A stretch of 64,000 bases of DNA, taken from contig QVRM01005626.1 of assembly GCA_003439945.1 (NCBI GenBank), forward strand, positions 62,001-126,000, written 5' to 3'. This DNA comes from Dermanyssus gallinae (lineage: Eukaryota > Arthropoda > Arachnida > Mesostigmata > Dermanyssidae). Position 1 is the first letter of the stretch; every line of letters begins with the position of its first letter. Positions 31,380 to 43,058 of the stretch are shown here, piece by piece. The notes beneath the pieces were generated by a model. The model saw only the letters and a program-made list of their open reading frames with translations, did no database searches and had not been told where the DNA came from. Made by a program: the position numbers and the translations under genes.

Positions 31380-33250
31380 TGCACATAAAATTAACGACGC
31401 CGGCTTGATTTGGCTACGGCAGAAAGAGGAGTTTCTTATCTGTGGGCAATAGTTAAATTTCAAGCGATATTCTTTGTTTCTGCAAGACGAGCGGCTGCTC
31501 CGACCTCCTGGCTGGCATGGCGAGCATACGAAGCGGCCAACGTGCAAGACACGGTGACGTCGCACACGAGGCAGCGACTTTCATTCCATGGAACTAGAGT
31601 CAGGCCGCCCGGGCGCACTTGGCTGTTGGCTGACAGACCGACCGGCTCTTTGACTGCAGGTATGTGGGCTAACTGCATTACCCGGTGTATTACGTCGCTC
31701 AAAGCCAAATGCTTTGAGAACCTACCGCCGCTCCTCTTGCAAGCCAAAGCGTGGCCACCCGTAGAAGATACCGGTAGGTCACACGCTGCACAGTCACGTG
31801 CAAGGCAAACTGATTCTCCCAAACGCAGTGCGGAGACGATGCGGAGTGTGGTATTATCCAACATGGTCCCCAACTGCGGCAAGGGAATGCTCTAAAAGCC
31901 ATTTTCCGCTCATCGTATTGATCGCGGCTATCAGTCGCGCCTGCTAATTAACGTTGTTCGCCTGGATTATCAACCGCTCCTAGATCGACTTAACTTCTTG
32001 CATGTCCAAAGTTATGAAACGCGTTCAGGCACACACCCCCACATTTCTGCATAGTAGCGGCAAGCTTGTTCCGTTTGGGTCATGAAGCTTGTGTAGGCAT
32101 CCGGTGGTGCGATCCCTGACACCAAAGTCTCGGCGTGTTTTAGAGATCCGAGAAAGGCAGAAACGGCAATCTGCAAAGCCATGCGAATCCCCATTCCCCC
32201 TGCTGACGCAGTAGAAGCTTGTAACCACGAGGTTTGCCTAAGCTGAACGTTTAGAATACTCTGAAGGGTACTTTGCAAGGTTTCGTTAAACGATTGAGGC
32301 GCAAACCCGGTTCGGCCTAAGCTCGTGAGCAACGCAAGAGGAGGATATCAGCGTCCAGGAGTCGCAGTCGGGAGCACCTGCGAACAAGGTCAGCGCTTTT
32401 TTATTTAAAGATAAGCCAATAGAGCTGTAGAGAATTGGCGCCTCTAGAAGCTCGAATTCGTGATCGGGAATCAACCTGGCAGCTGGCAGAAGATTGGGCA
32501 CTATTTAAAGCATGGAACTGAGATGAGGGTCTTTTTAAAAAATGAAGAAAATTTCTCTCTTAACGCCGTTCAACTTAAGTCTACAGGAGTAACAGGAGGT
32601 CTCAGATACTCCTGAGACCGCTTCGCATTCTATTATCTCAGCAACGTCACTCTGGACCGCCGGGGCGTCTCCGGCGAGAGTGCCGTTGTCAAGAAACCAA
32701 GGTCGAAGTTCGGAAGAAAGGCGTGGTTGAAATTCATGGATAGCAGTGCAAAATAAAGCGGAGCCACAGGGGTCGTCGTGTTAAACACCGGAACATAGCT
32801 CGATCAACTCTCCCTGCCAAATTAATTTGCTTGAAAGCCTGTACATCTAGTGTACCAGCGGGCAAAGTCGTGGAAGGTAATAGCGCACAGCTTTACGCAG
32901 GTGGTGTTGCCTGAGCGTGGTATGCATAGCACTGCAGTTGGGAGTTGCAGTAGTCTTTAATATGCATCTCTGCTTGCTGTTGAGCAGACCTCATTGATCA
33001 AAGTTGAAAGCTTCAGAGACATGTTGTCGCGAATACCACAGAGTACACAGGAAATCATCTTAGATGCGCTCTTGACATTAGACGTCACGGGGATAACGTC
33101 GTGCAGTGAGACTTGCGCCGGTGTGCTTGCAACAGAACTTGCATGGGGTACGTTTCTGGTGGGAACACTCGGACTGTTGCTTTCGCGACTGCTGACAGTG
33201 GAAACTGCTTACCTGCACGTGTCTTGCTGTGACATCATTGCGAGGCCAGA
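31380..33250 (-). pseudogene. RLE-type retrotransposon fragment Z (RT to endonuclease)
   Basis: The minus strand carries an RT region with GDPCGSALFC and RPWFLDNGTLAGD (about 32780-32640), matching motifs B and C of the RLE family with LD in place of AD. Next is the region after the RT (32501-32286 and 32332-32012), where FNETLQSTLQSILNVQLRQ aligns with the equivalent stretch in copies A and B. Then comes a 140-codon frame (31882-31460) with MPQLGTMLDNTTLRIVSALR, a zinc-like C-x6-C...HALAC stretch and the endonuclease core RPGGLTLVPW...LVCDVTVSC. The PD of the core is changed to PG. It is broken, and divergent from X and Y. Confidence 0.7.
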
Positions 33251-33639
33251 GGAGACTTCAGTTTGACCTCAATCTAACCCTCAGTATCGTCATCGTTTAG
33301 AGCATCACCATCCCCTGCCACTTGATTATCATTCAGTAAAGCAGCTTCTTTCGCGCTGCCAGGTGACACTGTCTGCCCCGAAATGATCCCTTTTCACCTG
33401 TTGACGGAGGGTGCAGTTGCTGCGCCAACATTTCGAACACAGCTGACTGGCGGATCGTTGTTGTTGTTTTTTTTTGGCATCAGCCGGTGGCGACGGCGTT
33501 GTAGTTGTCGTCATTGTATCTGCTATGAGTTTCCGAGATGATGGGTCGCGCTTAGGCGAGTATACAACGCCCATAATGGGCCAATTTACAGCACAAAAGA
33601 TGCACAAGACGAAGAAGTTGAACTGCACCGATTCTCAAC

Positions 33640-34100
33640 GTCAAGTATGATCTAGAAGGCACTAAGATACACCACTAAATCAGAGAGCGGCGAGGACACT
33701 CCTTACCGCTCGAATGTAAGCATTTGAAAAAAGAAAGGCCCTGGACGTTTAGGTAGCGTTTAGTGTCACCGACAATACGTCGGATGGCCCCGAGGTCGCG
33801 GTGTTCAACAACGGCGCGATCTATTATGACAATTGCGTTTCTAAACTCTTCCCGCACATGGCGGACTCGGCCAGCGGTTAATGGAGCAAACGCAAGACAG
33901 TTAAGCGTGCTTTATTGAAAGACTTTACACAGTCGATAAAGACTTTGTATAAGTGACCTTCAGGTTTTGCCAACTTTCGCTGGACCTTAGGATGAAGGAC
34001 ATGAATCTCTGGGGCATGTTCATAAGGTGCTGCTCTTACGTAAGCAGTTGCTGAAGAACCTGCTGTTCCCTCATGCTGCTCTGCTGTCGGCGGCAAATCA
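33640..34100 (-). pseudogene. Family P-like RT fragment
   Basis: Minus-strand pieces read LHPKVQRKLAKPEGHLYKVFIDCVKSFNKA (34096-33878) and then REEFRNAIVIIDRAVVEHRDLGAIRRI (33857-33675). These correspond to motif A and the active-site region of family P RT, with YADD eroded to a non-catalytic sequence and a deletion between them. This is an old relic. Confidence 0.65.
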
Positions 34101-34273
34101 GATAGACGTAGAGCAGCCTTCCCTTTCTCAAGCAGGCGAGCCTCTTCTTCCTCTTCATACCTTCAATTATACACACGACAACTAGGCAAGGCGATCGACG
34201 GATCTATGCACACGAGCTCATTACTACGCACGAAGCACTGTGCCCAACTGGGCGCCGCCACCATGGATGTGGT

Positions 34274-34274
<1 letters not shown>

Positions 34275-34352
<78 letters not shown>

Positions 34353-34360
34353 ATATACAT
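34275..34360. repeat. (TA)n microsatellite
   Basis: About 85 bp of TA with two slippage interruptions, next to a short relic at 34500-34560 that resembles the R1 3' UTR on the minus strand. Confidence 0.95.
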
Positions 34361-34928
34361 ATTTACTGTCCAGAAAAGTAAAGTCATTTCTGTTAGACTG
34401 TTGTATATTGTGGCGTTCTGAGCAGAGGAGCCCCACAAAAGTTATAAACGCACTATGCAGCCTTGCGCCCTTTTGCTATACAGGAGGTTTGAAAGCGCTA
34501 ATGCACTATCGGTACTGGCAACTAACCGCACCAAGTGTGAGACATTCACTTACTAGAAACATTGATTTCGTACCCCCGCAGGTCGTCTCATACTCAACCG
34601 ACTCTCATAGATTTTGCCCTAGCCTCACGAACTCGAGGGGATGCATCGAGCCGCTCTTCGGATGGCTGGGTTTCCATAGCCCCTTTCGGGGTGCATTTAT
34701 CTCGACCACACAATGGCACCTGCATGCCTCCGTAGAGCGCTCTGCGCACCTAAACGCTTCGGTATTTATTCAACCAAGCGTATTATGCATTGCCTTGCCA
34801 TGCCCTGAATCTCTGTACTCAACAACTATTTAGGTTTAATTGTTTAATTACAACAATTATATCATACACACACTATTCTTACAATAATCATTTACCTGGA
34901 TATACTCCTATGCAACGCAAACTTATAC

Positions 34929-35043
34929 GTAATGCCCGTTTCTTTCCGGTGTAGGTGACACCATTGATTGTCAGCGTTGGAACCACCTCCACTATGGAGT
35001 CACCTCCTCGTGAGATAAGATCGTATACCAAACCGTGTAACTT
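34929..35043 (-). CDS. Host exon: FN3-like module, second half
   Basis: On the minus strand ACGTTTCAG precedes 35043 and GTATAAGT follows 34929. The 115-bp exon starts in phase 0 and ends in phase 1. It encodes KLHGLVYDLISRGGDS and continues through LTINGVTYTGKKRAL; the L-x-G-L-x-Y-x-L pattern is the strand E-F signature of FN3 domains. Its phase fits as the downstream partner of the exon at 40645-40793, which ends in phase 0. It is presumably part of an extracellular multidomain protein; the gene name is unknown. Confidence 0.65.
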
Positions 35044-35309
35044 CTGAAACGTAGAGAGAAAAAAACGGACTCGTGAATTCTATAAGTGCGCTTTATTTAC
35101 AATACCTAACATGTGTTGCAACGTTATGGCGCGTATTTTGTAAGGCTTAGAGCCCGTGTACGTAGCACTGGGCATCCAATACATACGTTTTTTAAATATT
35201 ATAATATAATTTGCACCTTGTTATCTAAACCATATGTCTATGTTTTAAATATAATAATTGTAAAAACAATATTAAGGCGCTTAATATTATTTTGCTATTC
35301 AGGGTATTC

Positions 35310-36190
35310 ATGATCTGGCTTGTTGTCACCGTATTTTGCAAGCGCTGCGGACGGACAAGTTGTTGAGACGAATGATGACGGGCTAAGTCGTGTGGTAGCC
35401 TGCAGGAAAAAAATGATTGCGTCTCGCGCACAGAAGAGCGTAGCTAAACTAAGAGAGATTATATCGCCTGGAGAGAACCATTCAAAGACGAAGCGATAGC
35501 AAAGTTTCCGCGATAGCAAGTTGAAGGTTCTCTATTATGGATGCACGGCCAGGACGTGGCGTCCTGATGCAGGATATCCGCTAACAGGAGGTCCATTACT
35601 GTGTGGCCTTCTTAAATACGCACTGTGTGCTTTCCGCCCTAGGGGACCTACTGTAATCACACAGCTAAGGATGAGCTAAGGATAGGTCTTTTAAAGCTAG
35701 GATGGCAAGGTAATTATTTTCATTACGCGGCAACATCCTTCATCCCATTTGAGCAACCAAATTCATCAAGTATTTGTCGAGTCCGACCAACAAAAGTTAT
35801 GTCAGAAGTGTCTGAGGTCCAGACACTTTGCCGTCGGGTACACCTTGCGGTACTTCAGGGTTCCTAGCTGCAAGCTGTCGTCAATTTGACATTTCTTTGG
35901 CAAAATTTAGCAAAATGTATGAGCTGTCGTCGTGCCTACGCTGCGGGTTTACCTGCTTGTCCTTGCTTGGCTCACGTTCGGGAAACAATCGAATCATAGT
36001 CAAAGCCCGTATACTGCTACAGGCGAAAATACTTCATCCGACAGCCGAGGTCACTGACATCATCCTCGAGATCTCTCAATCACCCGATAACACTATCCCA
36101 CAGCTGCTACTTTCGGCTCCCATATCAATTCTCACGGCGGGAAAGGGCGGATTCTTATATATATAGTGGGGCTTTCCCGTTGTAGGGCAT
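35310..36190 (+). pseudogene. Decayed ORF1 (Gag) of the two-ORF RLE element
   Basis: Plus-strand sequence aligns with copy B ORF1 in nucleotide order. Matches include GTTGAGACGAATGATGACGG near 35362, the CGCACAGAAGAGCGTAGC segment, and a later stretch with ARILLQAKILHPTAEVTDI and TIPQLLLSAPISI (about 36010-36140). The zinc-knuckle region is eroded and frames are broken. No ORF2 follows, so this is a partial old copy. Confidence 0.75.
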
Positions 36191-36199
36191 CGCCTGGTA

Positions 36200-36684
36200 G
36201 ATCAGCCCAATGCTAAACAGAAGTTGAAATAACGTCGGAGGGAAATAATTCAGGTCGAATGGCGCTGGGTTTCCATTTGGCGAGGTCTTGGATCTGCCAA
36301 AACTTGTAGCAGGCGTCCACCTGAGTCAATCGTCGAGAGCGGGCGGAAAATGTCGGTCATCTTTGAGATAATGTGCCTGGTTACGGCTAAAATCAACTGT
36401 GAATTGGATATTTCTTAGGATTGTTATCATTTTGGCGTCCGAATGTTACCCGAATGTTACCCATAGGCACAACAGAAATTGGGAAAACGCTAGTGGTCTC
36501 GCCTAAAGGGTTGAATGATCAAACCTGTAGAGCTGTGCAAGTCTCAAGCGTTTTTTTATTCTTGGCAAAATAGCATGCGAGGGAAGAAGCTCTAATTCGC
36601 TGCATGGGAACAGCAACAGCCAGGCATCGAGCCGGGACGACCTTTACTGCCAATTTGATAAAATCCTTGGATTGAACATACAAA
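36200..36684. other. No gene seen
   Basis: Unassigned sequence between two LINE Gag relics; a short direct repeat ccgaatgttaccc lies near 36440-36462. Nothing else was recognised. Confidence 0.4.
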
Positions 36685-37062
36685 GTGATGACAGCCATGC
36701 ACAATGTACCTTATGAACACGTGCCCATTAGTGCATGCCTTTCCGTCCCAAACCTTCCTAGCGATGTGCAGGTACAGGACACGCTTCCTATATATTGTGA
36801 AGCATCATTCAACTGCGTAAAATTACTGCAGCTGCCTCCAAAGGATGACCCCACACAGTGCCAAGGCTGTGATTGAATGTCATGCAAGCCCTGGCCGGAT
36901 GTGTGCATTTGTTTTAGTGTGCGTCGTCTGCTCGGATGTCTGGCGCGTAGCCACGTGCTGGAGTGCTCTTACTGAGACACTGCTGACTATATTCCACCCG
37001 ACAGCAAAAAGGCGTAAGTCAGCAACATATTCACAGGCGCGGTCTGCTAAGTTATGCTGCTA
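36685..37062 (+). pseudogene. Possible Jockey/I-like Gag fragment
   Basis: The plus-strand frame contains VPNLPSDVQVQDT, FNCVKLLQLPPKDDP and TQCQGC, resembling the stretch just before the first knuckle of LINE Gag proteins (a fold, then TQCQ-x-C). A later FHPTAKRRKSA resembles the last knuckle. Stops interrupt it. Assignment is by pattern only. Confidence 0.4.
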
Positions 37063-37329
37063 AGCAGAAAATAATTTTCAAATATGGCGCCGCAACGTCT
37101 GATTTGAACACAAATGACAGCTTGAAAGCAGTCAAACGCGTGTGCCGAGACCCTCAATTTACATCTCGGTACGCTGCCATCGCTCTCCGCGTTTTTAACA
37201 CCGTCATATCACAACAACAACAACAACCTCGCTTTCCGGAGACTCGTCTGCCAAATTAATGTAGTGTCCAAGCGGTGGGTAATCTTAGGCTCAAAAAGAC
37301 ACACAGCCGCACTCAGAGACAGTTGTTGT

Positions 37330-39850
37330 GGGTCTCTTGTCGCCAATGTGCTGGGTAAAGGTCGTTCCCGTATGGTGTAGTCTCATTCCCAAATACGGGA
37401 AGGGGTTGACAAATTCCAGCGGTTGGTCACAGCAGGGTATTACGCCTGCTGCAGCCAATCGATTCCCACGGCGGAACTTAATAGCTTTCGTCTTCCGCGA
37501 ATTTGAAGGTAACTTTCTACGACGGCGACAATCTATCCGGGCACAGCCAACGCTCGCTCAACTTCCGACTCGAGTACGTGGATCGCGTCCTGTACACCTC
37601 TATCTTTTCTGGCCCCAAATTCCTCCATAAGTAGGGTCTTCTTCACAGTTAGAAGCACCCTCGAGATATTCGATTTAGCGAAAAATAAATGAATAATGTA
37701 TTGCGATGCGGTACCCCGGTAGAGAGTTGTTGCTCGATAACTGGGTTAGGCGCGAGGGCGTTTGCATCGAGTTAAAGGGCAGTAAAGTGCTGCCGCAACT
37801 GCCTTATTCATGCTGTGCATGCTTTTGTTCAGCCGGCAATCAACGAAGACATACGCGCTCTGCTTTATCAAGCATACCAAATTATTCTTCTTATAATACG
37901 GGCGCTCATTCTTCACAAGCAAAATTTGGTAGATAGCTCTATGTCGGCCATTGAGCGCCCTTTGATCTGCAGCTGTCTGGGGGTCGAAGTGTAGAGTCCG
38001 TGCTCGACGCAGGAGTCTCAAGACTTCACTACGTTTCGAGTAAAATGCCCATGTAAACCAGGGTCGCGCCCGTCTTTGTCGAGACTTCTTCTTAACAACA
38101 GCCGCCTTGACAATGGCCTCAAAAGCGTGGTTGCTTGGTTTAACGTCAGGAGATGATCTCGGCAGCCCTAATTCAGTTCAGATAAGTTTCAGTTTTTTAT
38201 TTTCAAACATACGCTCCTTACAGAACATCGTGCTTCATACGTGTTTTTACTTGGATTAATTATTTATGGACTATATTTCATCCATAGTTTTACTTGAACT
38301 ATACACGCAAATCTAGCTGCCTAAACAAGTACGTTATCGGCAGCAGACTCGAGAGGACAGTCGACAGGAACAGGACGTCGATAGTGCTTTTTCCACTTCG
38401 GCAAACGTACGTTAATTTGTCACGCTCATTTGCGCAATGCAGGCCTCTGTGCTCAAAAAGCTTAAGTTGATGGGCCGCTAGACCAGCACTGATTACATCG
38501 GCAACCTCAACATCATAATAGTCAGGTGGAAGGTAGCTCAGAACTACCTGAGGCGAGTGTCATGCAACACACCGCTACACACGAACACTGCATTCGAGTG
38601 ACCCTGCTCGTAAACAGAGTGAAAGTCCACCTACTGTTCTTGCGCCTTTCGTCTGAAAGACTCGCTAGCAGATAAAAGTCACGCCTCTCATCGAAATTTA
38701 GTTCCTCTCGCATGAAAGTTTCCGTCAAAAGTACAATGTCCACACTTTAAAACAAACGTGCTGGTACTAGCAATAAACCCCCCCCCCCCATAAGCCTTTG
38801 CAATCTCAAAGCGATAATTAAGCTGTTAAGCAATGCCCGTCAGTACACCTTTGGCATACCCTAGTCTGGGCCGGCTAAACTCCAACGCCGGCCAAACTCA
38901 CGTCTCAGGCCAGATGGCGCTATTTGAACTTTTTACTAAAGCCATTATCCTCAAAGCTCAACTGGAAACTTTGAGCTTCCAGATAGCCCACACTCCGCTA
39001 CACCTCCCGGTTAGCCAACTATCCAGCTGTTCTGCCGACGTTGTTCGGCTGAGCTCCACCAAACGAAGAGCCTTTATAGGCAACACACACGTTTTACACA
39101 GTGTCAGCTTACTTGTCACAGTGTCACTCACAGAGGCCTATGTTTGCACTTTCTGCTCAAAAAGGACGGTGCTCTTCCTATTCGCGTTAGTCTCGCGTTC
39201 TTTTCTGCATGCCGTCTGCTTGTGTTGTTAAGAGGCATCACTCTCTTGGCCTTGGCCTCGGGCTTTCATCTGGTTTCTCTATCCGCTGTTGTTGGTCAAT
39301 CCACCACTTCCACTCGCGAGCTTTCCCTTCTTTTTGCTTCTTGCCTGAACCAGCTCCGAGCCTTCCTTGTCCAGCTGATCTACGTTGGCTGCCTGCGTCG
39401 GTACAATCCATTGTTTCTACAGCCGGATCAGCGGCCGGTGGTGACGTCACTGCTGTTGCTGCCGGTTAAGCGGCTCTTTCTTCCCGCCTTTGCTAGCGCT
39501 GTTGACCGAATTCGACAATGTCTTGGCAAGGTCTGTGAGAGCCTTGTCTGCCTCGACTGCTGCTGCGGTTTCTGCACCCGGTGTCTCTGCTGCCCCTGGC
39601 ACTGTTGCCGCTGTTGGCTTTGTTTACCAACAGTACGGGTGACGGTGAGACGTTTAAGAAGTCTGAATCAATTATGAGTTTGGCGGGAACTTTAGCGGGA
39701 GCTGCCGCCGGTGTCCTGTGTCGCTTGACGCTGTGTCAACTGTTTTTTTTTTTTGTATCGTTTTCTGCACACCTATTTGCTAACGTTGTTGCCGGTTGGA
39801 CGGTGACGAAGCTGGGAGACAATTTATTCAAGCTCCAACACGCAGATTGC
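37330..39850 (-). pseudogene. Old family P-related LINE
   Basis: Along the minus strand, low-complexity ORF1-like sequence (39850-39240) leads to a piece with IKALRLVELSRTTSAEQLDSWL (about 39080) that matches the conserved segment of family P ORF1. An endonuclease piece follows (38743-38522, MDIVLLTETFMREEL). Next is the linker-helix region (38021-37746, MRLLRRARTLHFDPQ) and an RT-thumb piece (about 37505-37360) matching the LGLWLHYTGT region at nucleotide level. The order is correct but much is deleted, including the RT active site. Confidence 0.65.
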
Positions 39851-40221
39851 ATTTAGGCCGCTAATCTGCTGAAGGATCGTAAGCAGGGCGTCGTTTGGGC
39901 GGGCGCCTTCCAGTTCAGAACAACATCCAGGGCACCGAGCGGGCTTGTTTGCTCCTACATCGGTGCGCGCTGATGAGCATTTCACATGGGCTACACCCAC
40001 ATGACAGGTACGATACTGGGTCTATTCATACGAGCTCTTTATTATCATGGAGCTACAGACACACACACACAGCGCACTGCAGGTGTCCCGCCATATCTGG
40101 TCTTCCATAAACCATTACTTTAAACGTCGCAAGCGTGCCCGACAAAATATTTTCTTCAACTTGTCCACACTCTTCCGCCTGCGTGAGCCTGCCAGTTTCT
40201 CCGTACGGGATACCACAAATA

Positions 40222-40398
40222 AAGTTTTTGGGCTGACCCTCAGCCATGATTTAACGACCACGGAACTGTTTTTCACATTGCTTCATAGACGGGCCCCCAT
40301 AAATACAAATGTGCAACGGTGGGGCTCGAACCCGCGCACCTATGTGTCTCCTCCGGTTGCGAGGCAGAGACAGAGAGCTACCACGCCACCGGGCTCGA
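40222..40398 (-). mobile_element. tRNA-derived SINE
   Basis: The minus strand from 40398 reads a tRNA-like head with box A GGTGGCGTGGTAGCTC and a good box B GCGGGTTCGAGCCCC, then a body through ATTTATGGGGGCCC to CCCAAAAACTT. It is nearly collinear with 50532-50710. Flanking direct repeats are not clear. Confidence 0.85.
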
Positions 40399-40644
40399 CG
40401 TATACGATATACAACTATCATTGTTGGGACCGCTACGCAGCCTCTATATGAACAGGCGGTTTTCGCGTTAGAACACGACTGCCTTCCGCCTACCTAATTC
40501 AACGGCAGAAAAGTACACATTTTTATGCTTTCCTATGCTCAAAACGGGACGTTGCTATTGTTACGCATTAGTAATGGCACAATAAACATGTATATGGTAA
40601 TTATGTTTGGAACAGCAGACAAATATAAATACACAGAACCTTAC

Positions 40645-40793
40645 CGTTCTTGCTCCTTCCCGTGGAAGTGTAATCGTGTCCACGTCAGTATCATAACGCA
40701 TCGCAATCCTATAGGAAGTGTCTTCCGGGTTTCGTTTGTCGAGAATAGTGATTTCTAGAATATATCTGTCAATTTCTACGTACATCTGATCAA
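40645..40793 (-). CDS. Host exon: FN3-like module, first half
   Basis: On the minus strand TTTGCATCCAG precedes 40793 and GTAAGG follows 40645. The 149-bp exon starts in phase 1 (two bases complete a split codon) and ends in phase 0, the same phases as the first-half exon at 52855-53000. The peptide DQMYVEIDRYILEITILD and onward has the alternating hydrophobic pattern of FN3 strands A-C. Its logical partner is 34929-35043, with an intron of about 5.6 kb that contains LINE relics and a SINE. Confidence 0.65.
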
Positions 40794-40799
40794 CTGGAT

Positions 40800-41559
40800 G
40801 CAAAGCTAAACGCCAGACAGTACAAGCAACAAGACAGCAGCAAATTAGTATGCTTTTAACTTGCTTGGAAAAATACCTTATTATGTGTATGAAGTTAATT
40901 ATGGCAATTGCAATGTTTTCGTTTTGCTATGATAGATTTTGTTAAATAATTACGATTCAAAAGAATAATTGTAAGTCGAAACGAATAGAAACAGTCTGAG
41001 TGCAGGGCCGGTTCGTCCCATGACACTGTTTCGTAGGTAGCTCCCCGTAAGAACGAGTTGGAGGAGCGACAGTCTCTTTTGCAGAATAGAACCCTAACTT
41101 AGTTTCCAACAGCTATTAGAAAATCAGAATTACGAGGTCTTGGAAATCATAATTGCGTGGCACTTGCAGGTACTCGCGTATTTGACTCTGCCAGTGTACG
41201 ATAGACTTTGCATCCGTTCAGGACGTCCAGATTATTCCCCCGAACAGAGAAGGCGTCAATGATTTGTTGCAGAGGGTGGCGTCTACGGATAACATTATAT
41301 GTGCGGGTCAATCTGTACTATTTGCGAATTTGTTCCGCATTGGGACTAGCAGTATCACTTCACGCAATTGACGTTTACACAGTGCATAATAGAACTTGTA
41401 GCTCGTTTAAGACCGAAGTAGAAAGCTGTCATGGATTAGAGGTCTCGGAAAAGTGTAAAATCATATCACGGTAGCAAACATTGACCAGCTAGATAAGTGC
41501 TTTCCGAATACACGGACATACTTAATTATATTTTTCTAATTTTCCCCTGGATATATCCA
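40800..41559. other. No gene seen
   Basis: AT-rich sequence between the host exon and the 5' leader of copy B. No coding signal was recognised, and the 5' boundary of copy B was not resolved. Confidence 0.4.
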
Positions 41560-41651
41560 GGTTACGGCAAGGCCCAGTCGACGCCAGCACGGGTGCTGAT
41601 CAGACCGACGCTCCGAAAGGGGTGGCAGCAAACACCCACGATTCGTCGGCC

Positions 41652-43058
41652 ATGGATGTTTCCGGTAAACCGAGCTCATCCTTACCGAGCACCCCCGCGC
41701 CTGGTCAATGTAGTGGGAGCGCCACGGCAGAAGAGCGCGTCATAGGCTCAAAGCGCAAGAAGTTGTCTTCAGACTCTACGAGCGCTGAAGATGACAAGGC
41801 TGTTGAGACAAATGACGGGTTTACTCGTGTGGTGACCCGCAGGGAAAAACTGACTGCGTCCCGCGAGCAGAAGAGCCTAGCTAAACTAAAGGAGAGTCTA
41901 TCGTCTGGTGAACTAGGGACGTTTAAGGTGATTATCCGAAGAGAACCATCCGAAGGCGAAGCCTCAGCAGAGTTTCCTGAAGGCTCGCTATTGTCGACGT
42001 ACAAACATATACACGACGTAGCTCCGGGATGCAGAATATCAGGGGACAGAAATTCCATTATCGTGTGGCTTTCGCGAATTGAAGACGCAACTCGGGTGCT
42101 TTCGATTTCAGCCCTAGGGAGCTTACCGGTGGTCACACACAGCCCATCCCTATCGGTCTTTAAAGCCCGAATACACGGAGTTCCAGTATCAATAACCGAA
42201 GAGGAGATACTACGCGAGTTATCACCGCTCGGAGTCAATCATGTAAAAAGATTGTCCCACATGCGGAACGGAGCGAGAGTTATGCTTGGTAAGGTGATTC
42301 TTTCCTTTACGCGCCAACCTCCGCCATCCGTTTTCCTTGGATACCAAACTCATCAAGTAGTTCTCGAGCCCGACCAACCCAAGTTATGTCACAAGTGTCT
42401 GAGGCCGGGACACTTCGCTGACAGGTGTACCATGGTCCAGGTATGCAAACGGTGCGGCACTCCCGGACACTTAGCAGCAAGCTGCGTCAATTCAGCAAGA
42501 TGTGTGAACTGTCGTGGTGCTCACGCGGCCGGTTCATCTGCATGTCCTCGCTTGGCTTACCTCCGAGAAAGAAACCGAATTATACTCGAAGCCCGGACAC
42601 TGCAACAGGTGAAGGTGCTACATCCGGCAGCCGAGATTACTGACATGTCCCCCGTATCAGCCATGTCAGTAGATAACACAACTCAGGCTTTAAAACAACC
42701 TTCTTACGCTAGCGTTGTCCGCGGGATCTCTCAATCACGCGAAGACTCTACCCCGCAGCTGCTACTTCCGGCTCCTATATCAATCCCCACGAGGAAAGGC
42801 GGACGTTTGACGGGACGGTCTCGCCGGAGGACGCCCGTTGTAAGGCATCGCCGTATCAAAACACCCGTCAAGCGCACACGTAAAGCGACCCAGGCTGTGC
42901 TCGGCCCTAAAGGCGCCTCTCTCGGACTGTCTCAGATTCTTTCAGGTTTAAGCCCAGACTTATCGGCTAAATTCAAGGCCTTATTAGAGCTTTTGGAGCC
43001 GCTGTTACAGCTGCTACCGCTAGTGAAAAATCTACGACAAATCGTACAGTCATCATGA
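41652..43058 (+). CDS. ORF1: Gag-like protein with three CCHC zinc knuckles (468 aa)
   Basis: The start chosen is the ATG at 41652 in a strong context (GGCCATGG). The frame is open a little further upstream only through non-ATG codons. Layout parallels copy A ORF1: acidic/basic N-terminus, charged helix (REQKSLAKLKESLSSGE), RRM-like region (RIHGVPVSITEEEI, VILSFTRQPP, VFLGYQTHQVV), then knuckles CHKCLRPGHFADRC, CKRCGTPGHLAASC and a third starting CVNCRGAH. A basic region and a hydrophobic C-terminus follow. The stop TGA overlaps the ORF2 ATG. It would bind element RNA and support retrotransposition. Confidence 0.9.
   Translation: MDVSGKPSSSLPSTPAPGQCSGSATAEERVIGSKRKKLSSDSTSAEDDKAVETNDGFTRVVTRREKLTASREQKSLAKLKESLSSGELGTFKVIIRREPSEGEASAEFPEGSLLSTYKHIHDVAPGCRISGDRNSIIVWLSRIEDATRVLSISALGSLPVVTHSPSLSVFKARIHGVPVSITEEEILRELSPLGVNHVKRLSHMRNGARVMLGKVILSFTRQPPPSVFLGYQTHQVVLEPDQPKLCHKCLRPGHFADRCTMVQVCKRCGTPGHLAASCVNSARCVNCRGAHAAGSSACPRLAYLRERNRIILEARTLQQVKVLHPAAEITDMSPVSAMSVDNTTQALKQPSYASVVRGISQSREDSTPQLLLPAPISIPTRKGGRLTGRSRRRTPVVRHRRIKTPVKRTRKATQAVLGPKGASLGLSQILSGLSPDLSAKFKALLELLEPLLQLLPLVKNLRQIVQSS
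43055..43058 (+). promoter_or_regulatory. ATGA start-stop overlap between ORF1 and ORF2
   Basis: The ORF2 ATG at 43055-43057 overlaps the ORF1 TGA at 43056-43058. It is equivalent in position to the TAATG of copy A but differs in detail, which supports selection for coupling rather than a chance overlap. Termination-reinitiation is inferred. Confidence 0.8.

Noticed and set aside
39144..39677. 177-codon Leu/Cys-rich plus-strand frame that looks like a membrane protein
   Set aside because: The minus strand of this region fits the low-complexity ORF1 portion of a decayed family P-related element, so the hydrophobic frame is its reverse image.
40300..40398. Possible tRNA gene (box A and box B present)
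   Set aside because: The head lacks a complete cloverleaf and acceptor stem, and the same sequence recurs with a common non-tRNA body, so it is a SINE.
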